From Phreatobacter cathodiphilus (GTDB taxonomy: Bacteria; Pseudomonadota; Alphaproteobacteria; Rhizobiales; Phreatobacteraceae): a stretch of 64,000 nucleotides of DNA. The DNA lies in contig NZ_CP027668.1 in NCBI RefSeq assembly GCF_003008515.1, forward strand, positions 3,947,001-4,011,000, written 5' to 3'. A program made the translations under genes and the position numbers. This document shows, piece after piece, positions 7,947 through 16,825 of this stretch. The notes beneath the pieces are model-generated. The model worked only from the letters and a program-made list of their open reading frames with translations, was not told the origin of the DNA and did not search any database. Numbering within the stretch: position 1 is the stretch's first letter; each line of letters opens with the position of its first letter.

Positions 7947-9578
7947 ATGAGCCGCGTCATGGCCGTGATCGAGACCCGCATCGCCCCGACCGGCGAGGCT
8001 TTCGCCGCCAACCGGGCGGCCATGCTCGCCCTGCTCGCCCGCACCGGCGCCCTCGAGGAGCGCGCCCGCCGCGCCTCCGCCGCCGCAGGCCCCAGGTTCC
8101 ACGAGCGCGGCCAGCTCCTGCCGCGCGAGCGAATCGGCCTTCTGCTCGACCCCGGCGCGCCCTTCCTCGAACTCTGCGCGCTGTCCGGCTACCTGATGGA
8201 CAGCGCCGACCCTGAGAAGAGCGTGCCCGGCAGCGGCGTCATCGCCGGCATCGGCTTCGTCTCCGGCGTGCGCTGCATGATTTCGGCCTCCGATTCCGGC
8301 ATCGATGCCGGGGCGCTCCAGCCGATGGGCCTCGAAAAGCAGCTCCGCGTCCAGGAGCTTGCCCTGGAGAACCGGCTGCCCTTCATCCAGCTCGTCGAGA
8401 GCGCCGGCGCCAACCTGCTGCGCTACCGGGTCGAGCATTTCGTCCATGGCGGCCAGATCTTCCGCAACCTCGCTCGCCTGTCGGCGGCGGGCCTGCCGGT
8501 GATCACCGTCACCCACGGCTCTTCGACCGCCGGCGGTGCCTACCAGACCGGCCTCTCCGACTACATCGTCATGGTGCGCGGCCGCACCCGCGCCTTCCTC
8601 GCGGGGCCGCCCCTTCTAAAGGCCGCCACCGGCGAGATAGCCTCGGAAGAGGATCTCGGCGGCGCCGAGATGCACACCACCGTCTCCGGCCTCGGCGACT
8701 ATCTCGCCGAGGACGACCGCGACGCCCTGCGCATCGCCCGCGAGATCGTCGCCTCCCTCGACTGGAATCGGGACCCCGCCCCCCGCGAGCGGGACTTCGC
8801 GGCCCCGCTCCATGACGCCGAGGAGCTCCTCGGCATCATGCCGGCCGACCTGAAGCGCCCGGTGGACATGCGCGAGGTCATCGCCCGCATCGTCGACGGC
8901 TCGAATTTTCTCGCCTTCGGTGAAGGCTTCGGCCCGGCCACCGTTTGCGGCCACGCCACGATCGAGGGTCACCCCGTCGGCATCATCACCAACAACGGAC
9001 CGCTCGATCCCGCAGGCGCCAACAAGGCGACGCACTTCATCCAGGCCTGCTGCCAGTCGCAGACCCCCATCCTCTACCTCAACAACACCACCGGCTTCAT
9101 GGTCGGCCGTGCCTATGAGGAGGCCGGCATGATCAAGCACGGCTCCAAGATGATCCAGGCGGTGACCAACGCCACCGTGCCGCAGATCACCCTCTATTGC
9201 GGCGCCTCCTACGGAGCCGGCAATTACGGCATGTGCGGCCGCGGTTTCCATCCGCGCTTCTGCTTCTCCTGGCCCAATGCCCGCACCGCGGTCATGGGCG
9301 CCGAGCAGGCCGCCGAGACCATGGCCATCGTCACCCGCGCCGGCGCCGCGCGGCGCGGAAAGGAGGCGGACGAGGCGCAGATCGCCGCCATGAAGGCTCA
9401 GATCACCGAACTCTTCGAGAGCCAGATGGACGTCTTCACCACCTCGGCGCGCCTCCTCGACGACGGCGTCATCGATCCGCGCGACACCCGCGCCGTCCTC
9501 GCCGAAGCGCTCGCGACCTGCCGCGAGGCGGCGCGCCGGCAGACCGTGCCCATGCAGTTCTCGGTGGCGAGGCCGTGA
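7947..9578 (+). CDS. Acyl-CoA carboxylase, carboxyltransferase (beta) subunit
   Basis: About 543-residue carboxyltransferase of the methylcrotonyl-/geranyl-CoA carboxylase type, moving CO2 from carboxybiotin to an unsaturated acyl-CoA. N-terminal half: RERIGLLLDPG, ISASDSGIDAGAL, LPFIQLVESAGANL, GSSTAGGAYQTGLSDYIVMV. C-terminal half: PLDPAGANKATHFIQ, LNNTTGFMVG, GASYGAGNYGMCGRGF. Length matches the beta subunit. Start is uncertain: the ATG at 7947 has GAGGA directly against it, while the in-frame ATG at 7959 (MAVIETRI) has a better-spaced site. It pairs with the biotin subunit gene two bases downstream. Confidence 0.9.
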   Translation: MSRVMAVIETRIAPTGEAFAANRAAMLALLARTGALEERARRASAAAGPRFHERGQLLPRERIGLLLDPGAPFLELCALSGYLMDSADPEKSVPGSGVIAGIGFVSGVRCMISASDSGIDAGALQPMGLEKQLRVQELALENRLPFIQLVESAGANLLRYRVEHFVHGGQIFRNLARLSAAGLPVITVTHGSSTAGGAYQTGLSDYIVMVRGRTRAFLAGPPLLKAATGEIASEEDLGGAEMHTTVSGLGDYLAEDDRDALRIAREIVASLDWNRDPAPRERDFAAPLHDAEELLGIMPADLKRPVDMREVIARIVDGSNFLAFGEGFGPATVCGHATIEGHPVGIITNNGPLDPAGANKATHFIQACCQSQTPILYLNNTTGFMVGRAYEEAGMIKHGSKMIQAVTNATVPQITLYCGASYGAGNYGMCGRGFHPRFCFSWPNARTAVMGAEQAAETMAIVTRAGAARRGKEADEAQIAAMKAQITELFESQMDVFTTSARLLDDGVIDPRDTRAVLAEALATCREAARRQTVPMQFSVARP

Positions 9579-9580
9579 CC

Positions 9581-11602
9581 ATGACCGTCATCCCGCTCAC
9601 GTCCCCGCCGGTCGTCGCCACCCCGTTCCGCCGGCTGCTCGTCGCCAATCGTGGCGAGATCGCCCTGCGCATCTTCGCCACAGCTCGCGAGATGGGTCTC
9701 GAGACCGTCGCCGTCTATTCGAGCGCCGATGCGCGGAGCCGGCATGTCCATGCCGCCGACCGCGCCGTGCTGATCGGTGGGCCGCTGCCCGCCGAATCCT
9801 ACCTGAACATCCCCGCCATCATCGCGGCCGCCAAGGCGACCGGTGCCGAGGCCATCCATCCCGGCTACGGCTTTCTCGCCGAGAATGCCGCCTTTGCCCG
9901 CGCCTGCCGCGAGGCGGGCATCGTTTTCGTCGGGCCATCCCCTGAGTCCATCGAGGCCATGGGCGACAAGGCCCGCGCCAAGGCCCTGATGCAGGCGGCG
10001 GGCGTGCCCGTCGTGCCGGGCTACCAGGGGGACGACCAGTCCGACGAGCGCCTCGCGGCCGAGGCGGAGGCCATCGGCTATCCCGTCATGATCAAGGCGG
10101 TGGCGGGCGGCGGCGGCCGCGGCATGCGCCTGGTGCGCGAAGCCGCCCGGTTCGCCGAGGCGCTGCGCAGCGCGCGGTCGGAGGCGGCGAATGCCTTCGG
10201 CAACGGAACGGTGCTGCTCGAAAAGGCGATCGAGGCACCGCGGCACATCGAGATCCAGGTCTTCGGCGACCGCCATGGCAATGCCTGGCACGTCGGCGAG
10301 CGCGACTGCTCCATCCAGCGCCGCCATCAGAAGCTGATCGAGGAGGCTCCCTCGCCGGCCGTCTCGCATGACCTGCGCCACCGGATGGGCGAGGTTGCCG
10401 TCAAGGCGGTGAAGGCGCTCGGCTACGAGGGGGCCGGCACGCTCGAGTTCCTGCTCGACCGCGACGGCCAGTTCTACTTCATGGAGATGAACACCCGCCT
10501 GCAGGTGGAGCATCGCGTCAGCGAGCTGAATGTCGGGCGGGATTTCGTCCGGTGGCAGTTGATGATCGCCGCGGGCGAGGCGATTGCGCAGCACGACGCG
10601 CGGGCTCCGGCCTTCGGCCATACGATCGAGGTGCGCCTCTGCGCCGAGGATCCGGCGCAGGATTTCCTGCCGCAGTCGGGCCGCTTCCACACCTGGCCGG
10701 AATGTATCGAGCCCTATGCCCGGGTCGACACCGCCATGGCCGTGGGGGCGGAGGTGCCACCCTACTACGATTCCATGGTCGCCAAGGTGATCGTCCACGA
10801 GAGCACCCGCGAGGAGGCGCGCGCCAAGCTCATGGCCTGGCTGGACCGCTTCGCAAGCCTGGGGGTCATGACCAACCAGGGCTTCCTGGCGCGAGCTCTC
10901 GCGCATCCCGTCTTCGCCGAAGGCCGGGCGACCACCGCCTTCATCGCCGATCATGGCGCCGACCTCGCGCGCCCGGAACAGCAGGGCCTTCCGGATGCCG
11001 TTCTCGCGGCGGCGGTCTTGCATGATGACGAGACGCCCGACCGCAACCGCTATCGGCCCCGTCATCTCGGGCCACCATGGCCCATTCCGATGGTCCTGGA
11101 GATCGACGGCCGCCGCCACACCGTCGCCGTTCAGCAGGAGCGCGACGGCACCTGCCGCCTCAGCCATGGCGGCACCGACTACGTCATTCGCTTTGACGAG
11201 ATGCGGCCGGATTTTCGCAAGGAGACGCCCCGGTGCCGGTTCATCCATGACGGCGTCGCCGACGAGGTCCCCTATCAGCGCGACGGTGATCGCCTCTTCC
11301 TCCAGCGCGGCCCCGACCAGGTCATCGTCCGCGACCTCACCCGCGCTCCGGCCAGCCGCGCCGGCGCGGATGGTTCGGATGGCCGCATCCTTGCCGCCAT
11401 GAACGGGCGCGTCGTCGCCGTCCATGTCGCGGCCGGCGAGTCGGTGACGGCCGGCCAGCCCGTCGTGACGCTGGAGGCGATGAAGATGGAGCATGTCCAC
11501 GCCAGCGCTGTCACCGGCACGGTCGGCGAGGTCGCCGTCACCGCAGGCGAGCAGGTCACCACCGGCCGGCTGCTCGCCGCCATCACGCCCACGGCATCCT
11601 GA
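9581..11602 (+). CDS. Acyl-CoA carboxylase, biotin carboxylase/BCCP (alpha) subunit
   Basis: 673-residue fused subunit. The biotin carboxylase part (about 18-470) begins RLLVANRGEIALRIFATARE and has GYGFLAENAAFA, the ATP-grasp glycine loop VAGGGGRGMRLV, and EMNTRLQVEHRVSE. A linker domain follows, and the C-terminal biotinyl domain carries Lys635 in EAMKMEH. It makes carboxybiotin for the beta subunit encoded just upstream. The whole resembles LiuD/AtuF; leucine (3-methylcrotonyl-CoA) and acyclic terpene (geranyl-CoA) substrates cannot be separated by eye. No HMG-CoA lyase gene is nearby, which argues slightly against a standard leucine cluster. Confidence 0.9.
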   Translation: MTVIPLTSPPVVATPFRRLLVANRGEIALRIFATAREMGLETVAVYSSADARSRHVHAADRAVLIGGPLPAESYLNIPAIIAAAKATGAEAIHPGYGFLAENAAFARACREAGIVFVGPSPESIEAMGDKARAKALMQAAGVPVVPGYQGDDQSDERLAAEAEAIGYPVMIKAVAGGGGRGMRLVREAARFAEALRSARSEAANAFGNGTVLLEKAIEAPRHIEIQVFGDRHGNAWHVGERDCSIQRRHQKLIEEAPSPAVSHDLRHRMGEVAVKAVKALGYEGAGTLEFLLDRDGQFYFMEMNTRLQVEHRVSELNVGRDFVRWQLMIAAGEAIAQHDARAPAFGHTIEVRLCAEDPAQDFLPQSGRFHTWPECIEPYARVDTAMAVGAEVPPYYDSMVAKVIVHESTREEARAKLMAWLDRFASLGVMTNQGFLARALAHPVFAEGRATTAFIADHGADLARPEQQGLPDAVLAAAVLHDDETPDRNRYRPRHLGPPWPIPMVLEIDGRRHTVAVQQERDGTCRLSHGGTDYVIRFDEMRPDFRKETPRCRFIHDGVADEVPYQRDGDRLFLQRGPDQVIVRDLTRAPASRAGADGSDGRILAAMNGRVVAVHVAAGESVTAGQPVVTLEAMKMEHVHASAVTGTVGEVAVTAGEQVTTGRLLAAITPTAS

Positions 11603-11614
11603 GGGAGAACACCC

Positions 11615-12382
11615 GTGTCAGACGCCGTCCTCACCGCAAGATCCGGCCACGTACTCACCATCACCATCAACCGGCCGGACAAGCGCAACGCCATGAACGC
11701 CGAGGTGGTCGCCGGCATCGCCGCCGGCTGGCACGCCGCTCACGACGATCCCGACATCCGGGTCATCGTCCTCACCGGCGCCGGCGATAAGGCCTTCTGC
11801 GCGGGGGCCGATCTCGGCGGCGGCCAGAGCTTCTTCCAGGACCTGTCCAAGCCGACCAGCGACTATGCCGATCTCCTGCGTCTCGCCCAGAACGGCACCA
11901 AGCCCTCCATTGCCCGCGTCAACGGCACCTGCATGGCCGGCGGCATGGGGCTCCTGTGCATGACCGACATGGCGGTGGCGGCCGACGACGTCGTCTTCGG
12001 CCTGCCGGAGGTGAAGGTCGGGGTCTTCCCCATGCAGGTGCTGAGCCTGCTGCAGCAGATCGTGCCCCGCCGACTGGTGGCGGAATGGTGCCTCACCGGC
12101 GAGCCCTTCACGCCGGATGAGGCGCGCGCCGCGGGCCTCCTCAACCACGTGGTGCCGCGGGGCGCGCTCGACGACAAGGTTGCCTGGCTCGCCGGCCGGC
12201 TGGCCGACAAGTCGCCCATGGCGATCCGCCGCGGCAAATATGCGATGCGCGCCATCCACGCCATGAGCTTCGACGAAGCGATAGCCTTCACCGAGGGCCA
12301 GATCGCGCTCACCGCCGCGACCGAGGATGCCAAGGAGGGCATCGCGGCCTTTCAGGAAAAACGGAAGCCCGTCTGGCGCTGA
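11615..12382 (+). CDS. Enoyl-CoA hydratase/isomerase family protein
   Basis: 255-residue crotonase-fold enzyme with a GTG start preceded by GAGGGAG. Motifs are NRPDKRNAMN, the CoA/oxyanion segment DKAFCAGADLG, NGTCMAGGMGLLC and GLPEVKVGVFP. The Glu of the second active-site segment (PE) is present, but the Glu usually found in the first (GGGxE) is replaced in GGMGLL. The chemistry may therefore differ from simple hydration, or use one acid/base as in AUH variants. Position after the carboxylase fits hydration of the carboxylated enoyl-CoA. End of this catabolic run. Confidence 0.85.
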   Translation: MSDAVLTARSGHVLTITINRPDKRNAMNAEVVAGIAAGWHAAHDDPDIRVIVLTGAGDKAFCAGADLGGGQSFFQDLSKPTSDYADLLRLAQNGTKPSIARVNGTCMAGGMGLLCMTDMAVAADDVVFGLPEVKVGVFPMQVLSLLQQIVPRRLVAEWCLTGEPFTPDEARAAGLLNHVVPRGALDDKVAWLAGRLADKSPMAIRRGKYAMRAIHAMSFDEAIAFTEGQIALTAATEDAKEGIAAFQEKRKPVWR

Positions 12383-12435
12383 GCTTGATCGTGCGAAAAC
12401 GCGATTGAAAACAGGCGTTTGCGCAAGGTTCCCGC

Positions 12436-12449
12436 TTGACCTCGCTCAA
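12436..12449 (+). promoter_or_regulatory. Candidate FnrL/FixK box upstream of doxX-like gene
   Basis: Perfect TTGA-N6-TCAA (TTGA CCTCGC TCAA) centred about 90 bp before the DoxX-family start. The same pattern occurs before hemA in this window. It suggests activation at low oxygen by a CRP/FNR-family protein; inference from motif and position. Confidence 0.55.
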
Positions 12450-12532
12450 TCGGCCGGGCCGCTCCGCAGGTCATGATCCGCCTCGTTTCCCCGCTGCAAT
12501 GGCGCGGCGGGCGAGCCGACCGAGGCAGTCCC

Positions 12533-12961
12533 ATGTCCGATTTCACTCCGAATTTTGACGTCAGGCGTCCGATGGATGCCGTCCGTGTTCTTTGCGGCCT
12601 GTTCTACATTCCTCATGTCATCGGCAAGATCACCGGCTATGCCGGCACGGTCGCCTTCTTCGCCAAGGCGGGCTTCCATCCGCCGGCCTTCTTCGTGCTC
12701 CTCGCCATGGTGATGGAAGCCGTCTGCGCTATCGGCCTGATCTTGGGCGTCGGCACGAAGTATCTCGGCGTCGTCTCCGCGGGCCTTCTGGCGGTGGCCG
12801 CCTATGCCATCGTGGCGACCCGCGGCCTCGGCTGGTTCTGGGCCGGCGGCGGCATCGAGTATCTCGCCTTCTGGGGCTTCATGTCCCTGGCGGTGGCGGC
12901 CGATGCCTGGCAGCGCGAGCCCGGCCTGTTCGGCCTCTTCGCCCGCCCCGCCCACGCCTGA
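12533..12961 (+). CDS. DoxX family membrane protein
   Basis: 142-residue inner-membrane protein with four hydrophobic helices at roughly 15-32, 50-70, 75-95 and 105-125. It shows the DoxX pattern RVLCGLFYIPHVIGK and FFVLLAMVMEAVCAIGLILG. Members are linked to respiration, redox homeostasis or quinone-associated functions, but the biochemical role is generally uncertain. I chose the ATG at 12533 (MSDFTPNFD). It stands alone between a candidate FNR box and a hairpin, so it is probably a single-gene transcript. Confidence 0.8.
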   Translation: MSDFTPNFDVRRPMDAVRVLCGLFYIPHVIGKITGYAGTVAFFAKAGFHPPAFFVLLAMVMEAVCAIGLILGVGTKYLGVVSAGLLAVAAYAIVATRGLGWFWAGGGIEYLAFWGFMSLAVAADAWQREPGLFGLFARPAHA

Positions 12962-12982
12962 TCCGGCCCCGCCGGGAACCGG

Positions 12983-13009
12983 AAGCCGCCGCCGTCCCGC
13001 GGCGGCTTT
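12983..13009 (+). terminator. Probable terminator after doxX-like gene
   Basis: A 9-bp stem (AAGCCGCCG 12983-12991, CGGCGGCTT 13000-13008) is followed by a short T-rich stretch TTTCCATTT. Confidence 0.7.
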
Positions 13010-13106
13010 CCATTTGCGCCTAGCCGCTTAACGCAAGACGACGCGTCCCGCGGATCGGAACATGGCCGCCGACCTACCCGAGGCGGCGGACCATGAGCCC
13101 CAGACG

Positions 13107-13973
13107 ATGAGCGACAAGGCCATCATCACCTGCGCCCTCAACGGCGTCCTGACCGACCCGAATCAGCATTCGGTGCCGGTGACGCCGGCCGAGATGGCGG
13201 CCGAGGCGCGGCGCGCCTATGACGCCGGCGCGTCCGTCATGCACATCCACCTGCGCCAGCAGGGCGAGGGCAAGGGCCACCTGCCCTCCTGGGACCCGGC
13301 TCTGTCAGCCGAGGTGCAGGCCGCCATCCGCGACGCCTGCCCCGGCGTCGTGATCAACCACACCTCCGGCGTTGTCGGGCCCGACTATGCCGGCGCCCTC
13401 GCCTGCATCCGCGAGACGCGCCCGGAGATCGCCGCCTGCAACGCCGGCTCGCTGAACTATCTGAAGGTCAAGGCGGACGGCACCTGGGCCTGGCCGCCCA
13501 TGCTCTTCGACAACCCGGTCGAGAAGGTGAAGGCCTATCTCGACGTCATGAAGGGCACCGGCACCCTGCCGGAATTCGAGTGCTTCGACACCGGCATCGT
13601 CCGCGCCGTCGCCATGTACCGCGACACCGGGATGACCACCGCGCCGCTCCAGTACAATTTCGTCATGGGGGTCGAATCCGGCATGCCCGCCGATCCCGAC
13701 CTCCTGCCCATCCTGTTGAAGCTCAAGGCGCCGGAGGCCAACTGGCAGGTCACCGCCATCGGTCGCGCCGGCATCTGGGCGCTGCACCGGCGCTGCGCCG
13801 AACTCGGCGGCCACATGCGCACCGGCCTCGAGGACACCTTCTACCGGGCCGACGGCGCCAAGGTCGCCTCCAACGGACCGCTGATCGAGGAGATCGCCGG
13901 CCTCGTCCGCGCCACCGGCCGCGAGGTCGCCGGCCCCGCCGAGGCGCGGGCCATCCTGAGGCTTGCGGCCTGA
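13107..13973 (+). CDS. BKACE / 3-keto-5-aminohexanoate cleavage enzyme family (DUF849)
   Basis: 288-residue zinc-dependent beta-keto acid cleavage enzyme that uses acetyl-CoA to split a beta-keto acid into acetoacetate and a new CoA ester. It has the TIM-barrel start IITCALNGV, the zinc pair His46 and His48 in MHIHLR, NHTSGVVG, and a Glu near 242 in GLEDTFY as third ligand. The start at 13107 (MSDKAIITC) is the family position. Many BKACEs act on unknown substrates; the liv-type transporter and acyl-CoA synthetase that follow suggest uptake and catabolism of a carboxylic acid. The gap to livH is 95 bp. Confidence 0.88.
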   Translation: MSDKAIITCALNGVLTDPNQHSVPVTPAEMAAEARRAYDAGASVMHIHLRQQGEGKGHLPSWDPALSAEVQAAIRDACPGVVINHTSGVVGPDYAGALACIRETRPEIAACNAGSLNYLKVKADGTWAWPPMLFDNPVEKVKAYLDVMKGTGTLPEFECFDTGIVRAVAMYRDTGMTTAPLQYNFVMGVESGMPADPDLLPILLKLKAPEANWQVTAIGRAGIWALHRRCAELGGHMRTGLEDTFYRADGAKVASNGPLIEEIAGLVRATGREVAGPAEARAILRLAA

Positions 13974-14068
13974 GCCGATTGCGGCAAGGCTTCGAGCCGA
14001 GACGTGCCTACGAGCCGGAATACCGGCCGTGAAAGAACATCGGGAAACGCCGTCCAGGGAGAGGGCAG

Positions 14069-14944
14069 GTGCAGTTCATCCAGCTGGTGATCAGCGGGCT
14101 CGCGCAGGGGTGCATCTACGGCCTCATCGCGCTGGGCTTCGTGCTCATCTACAAGGCCACCGAGACGGTAAACTTCGCCCAGGGCGAGTTGCTGATGATC
14201 GGCGGCTTCGCCGGCCTCTTCGCCGCCACCACCCTCGGCATGCCCTACTGGGCGGTGATCATCGTCGCCATGGCGGTCACCGCCCTCATCGGCTTCCTCA
14301 ACGAACGCATCATCCTCAGGCCCATTCTCGGCCAGTCGGCGGTCGCCATCGTCATGGTCACCATCGGCTTCGGCTACATGGCCCGCGGGCTCGTCACCAT
14401 GATCCCGGTGATCGGCACCGACACCCACAGCCTACCCGTTCCCTTCCGCGGCGAGGTGTTCCGCTTCGGCGGGCTCGTCATCTCCGCCGAGCACCTTGTC
14501 ATCATCGCCGTGACCGTCGTGCTCTGCGGCCTGCTCGCGGCGCTCTTCCGCTACACCAAGATCGGCATCGCCATGCAGGCCATGAGCCAGAACCAGCTGG
14601 CGGCCTACTACATGGGCATTCCGGTGAAGCGGCTCTCCAGCCTCATCTGGGCCATCTCGGCGGCGGTGGCGGCCATCGCCGGCATCCTTCTGGCGCCGCT
14701 CACCTTCATCCACGCCAATATGGGCTTCATCGGCATCAAGGCCTTCCCGGCCGCGGTGATCGGCGGCTTCACGTCCCTGCCCGGCGCCATCGTCGGCGGG
14801 CTCATCATCGGCATCGTGGAATCCCTCGCCGGCTTCTACCTGATGGAGGGCTTCAAGGACGCGGCGCCCTTCATGGTCGTTCTGGCCATGCTCGTGCTCA
14901 AGCCGAACGGCCTGTTCGGCGAGCGCCTGGCGAAGAAGGTCTGA
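14069..14944 (+). CDS. livH: Branched-chain amino acid-type ABC transporter permease LivH
   Basis: 291-residue inner-membrane permease with about eight hydrophobic helices, beginning VQFIQLVISGLAQGCIYGLIALGFVLIYKATETVNFAQGE, the LivH signature (read in parts). GTG start at 14069 after GGAGAGGG. It forms the translocation pore with LivM, and the stop is five bases before livM. The family carries hydrophobic amino acids but also aromatic and other carboxylates; the genes around it favour a carboxylic acid substrate. Confidence 0.9.
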   Translation: MQFIQLVISGLAQGCIYGLIALGFVLIYKATETVNFAQGELLMIGGFAGLFAATTLGMPYWAVIIVAMAVTALIGFLNERIILRPILGQSAVAIVMVTIGFGYMARGLVTMIPVIGTDTHSLPVPFRGEVFRFGGLVISAEHLVIIAVTVVLCGLLAALFRYTKIGIAMQAMSQNQLAAYYMGIPVKRLSSLIWAISAAVAAIAGILLAPLTFIHANMGFIGIKAFPAAVIGGFTSLPGAIVGGLIIGIVESLAGFYLMEGFKDAAPFMVVLAMLVLKPNGLFGERLAKKV

Positions 14945-14948
14945 CGCC

Positions 14949-16025
14949 ATGCGCTTCATCTTCAAGACGCGCTACGAGCAGGACATCGAGCTCGTCCAGC
15001 ACGGCGGCCAGGTCTTCTGGTACGGCCTGCTCATGGCGCTGCTGCTCGTCGCGCCGGCCTTCGTCTCGCCCTATGTCCTGACCCAGCTCTCCCAGGTCTG
15101 CATCTACGCCATCGTCGCCCTCGGCCTCATGCTGCTCGCCGGCTTCACCGGCCAGCTCTCCCTCGGCCATGCCGCCTTCATGGCGGTGGGCGCCTATACG
15201 CAAGGGGTGCTGGTGACGGCGGGCGTGCCCTTCGTCGTCGGCGTCGCGGCGGCGGCGCTCTTCGCGGCGGTCGTCGGCATCATCGTCGGCCTGCCGGCGC
15301 TCCGGGTGAAGGGGCTCTATCTCGGCATCGCCACCCTCGCCTTCGGCACCATCATCGAGGAGATCATCGCCCGCGCCGAGCACGTCACCGGCGGCAATGC
15401 CGGTCTGATGGTGCCGCCGGTGAGCCTCTTCGGCTGGCGCTTCGCCGACGGGCCGAGCTTCTACTATCTCTGCCTCGCCTTCGCCCTCGCCGCGACGCTG
15501 ATCGTCGTCAACCTGCTGCGCTCGCCCACCGGCCGCGCCTTCGTCGCCATCCGCGATTCCGAGATCTCGGCCCAGTCGATGGGCGTCAACCTCGCCTTCT
15601 ACAAGACGCTGTCCTTCGCCATCTCCGCCGCCTTCGCCGGTGTCGCCGGCGCGCTCTACGCCCACAACATCCGCTTCCTCTCGCCCGACCAGTTCACCGT
15701 CGTGCAGTCGATCGAGCTGGTGATGATGGTGGTCATCGGCGGCCTCGGCTCGGTCCACGGTGCCATCTACGGCGCCGCCTTCCTCATCGCCCTGCCGCAG
15801 GTGATCAACGCGGTGAAGCCGCTGCTGCCGGCCTTCCTCGCCGAGGCCACGGGCCTTCAGCCCACCGTCTTCGGCGCGGTGCTGATCCTCGTCGTCCTCT
15901 TCGAGCCGCTCGGCATCTACGGCGCCTGGCTGAAGACGCGGGCCTATTTCGACCTCTTCCCCTTCTACCGGAAGGGCATGTTCCGCCGGCAGAAGGCCTT
16001 CCAGAAATCGGACCGGCTGAAATGA
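14949..16025 (+). CDS. livM: Branched-chain amino acid-type ABC transporter permease LivM
   Basis: 358-residue permease with about nine to ten helices. The LivM signature is AIVALGLMLLAGFTGQLSLGHAAFMAVGAY (residues about 53-82), followed by LPALRVKGLYLGIATLAFG and, near 200, GRAFVAIRDSEISAQSMGV. The C-terminal about 40 residues are polar and end MFRRQKAFQKSDRLK. The stop overlaps the livG start (ATGA), showing tight coupling. Confidence 0.9.
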   Translation: MRFIFKTRYEQDIELVQHGGQVFWYGLLMALLLVAPAFVSPYVLTQLSQVCIYAIVALGLMLLAGFTGQLSLGHAAFMAVGAYTQGVLVTAGVPFVVGVAAAALFAAVVGIIVGLPALRVKGLYLGIATLAFGTIIEEIIARAEHVTGGNAGLMVPPVSLFGWRFADGPSFYYLCLAFALAATLIVVNLLRSPTGRAFVAIRDSEISAQSMGVNLAFYKTLSFAISAAFAGVAGALYAHNIRFLSPDQFTVVQSIELVMMVVIGGLGSVHGAIYGAAFLIALPQVINAVKPLLPAFLAEATGLQPTVFGAVLILVVLFEPLGIYGAWLKTRAYFDLFPFYRKGMFRRQKAFQKSDRLK

Positions 16026-16825
16026 GCGCGCCCTTCTTCGAGGCCGAATCCATCGCGGTGCAGTTCGGCGGTCTCAAGGCCGTCGACGGGGTGAGCTTCA
16101 CCGTCGGCAAGGGCGAGGTCTTCACCATCATCGGCCCGAACGGCGCCGGCAAGACCACCGTCTTCAACATCATCAGCCGCATCTACAACCCGACCGCCGG
16201 CCGGGTGATGCTGGAGGGCGAGGAGATCACGAAGCTTCCCGCGCACCGGGTCGCCGGGCTCGGCATCGCCCGCACCTTCCAGAACATCGAGCTCTTCGAG
16301 CACGCCACCGTCCTGCAGAACCTCCTCATCGGCGCCCATGTCCATCGCACCACCAACCCGCTCGCCGAGGCGCTCTTCCTGCCCTCGGTGAAGCGGGCGG
16401 AAGTCGCGCTGCGCGAGAAGGTGGAGGAGGTGATCGACCTCCTCGACCTCGCGGTCCACCGCGACGCCACCGTCGCCGGGCTGCCCTACGGCGCCCGCAA
16501 GGTGGTCGAGCTCGGCCGCGCCCTCTGCACCCGCCCGAAGCTCCTGCTGCTGGACGAACCCTCCTCCGGCCTCAACGTCGAGGAGACCGAGGACATGGCC
16601 TTCTGGATCGAGGACATCACCCGCGACCTCGGCATCACCGTCGTCATGGTGGAGCACGACATGACCCTCGTCTCCCGCGTCTCCGACCGGGTCATGGCGA
16701 TGAACCAGGGCCGCGTGCTCGCCATGGGATCGCCCGCCGAGGTGCAGCACCACCCGGCCGTGGTCGAGGCCTATATCGGCACGCCGGCGGCGGCCGAGGC
16801 CGTGGCGGAAAGGGCCGCGTCATGA
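16022..16825 (+). CDS. livG: ABC transporter ATP-binding protein LivG
   Basis: 267-residue ATPase with Walker A GPNGAGKTT (about 38-46), a Q-loop in GIARTFQNIELFE, Walker B LLLLDEPSSGL and the switch His in VMVEHDM. The ABC signature is the diverged LPYGARKVVELGRAL typical of LivG rather than LSGGQ. It overlaps livM upstream and livF downstream by four bases each. Confidence 0.92.
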   Translation: MSAPFFEAESIAVQFGGLKAVDGVSFTVGKGEVFTIIGPNGAGKTTVFNIISRIYNPTAGRVMLEGEEITKLPAHRVAGLGIARTFQNIELFEHATVLQNLLIGAHVHRTTNPLAEALFLPSVKRAEVALREKVEEVIDLLDLAVHRDATVAGLPYGARKVVELGRALCTRPKLLLLDEPSSGLNVEETEDMAFWIEDITRDLGITVVMVEHDMTLVSRVSDRVMAMNQGRVLAMGSPAEVQHHPAVVEAYIGTPAAAEAVAERAAS

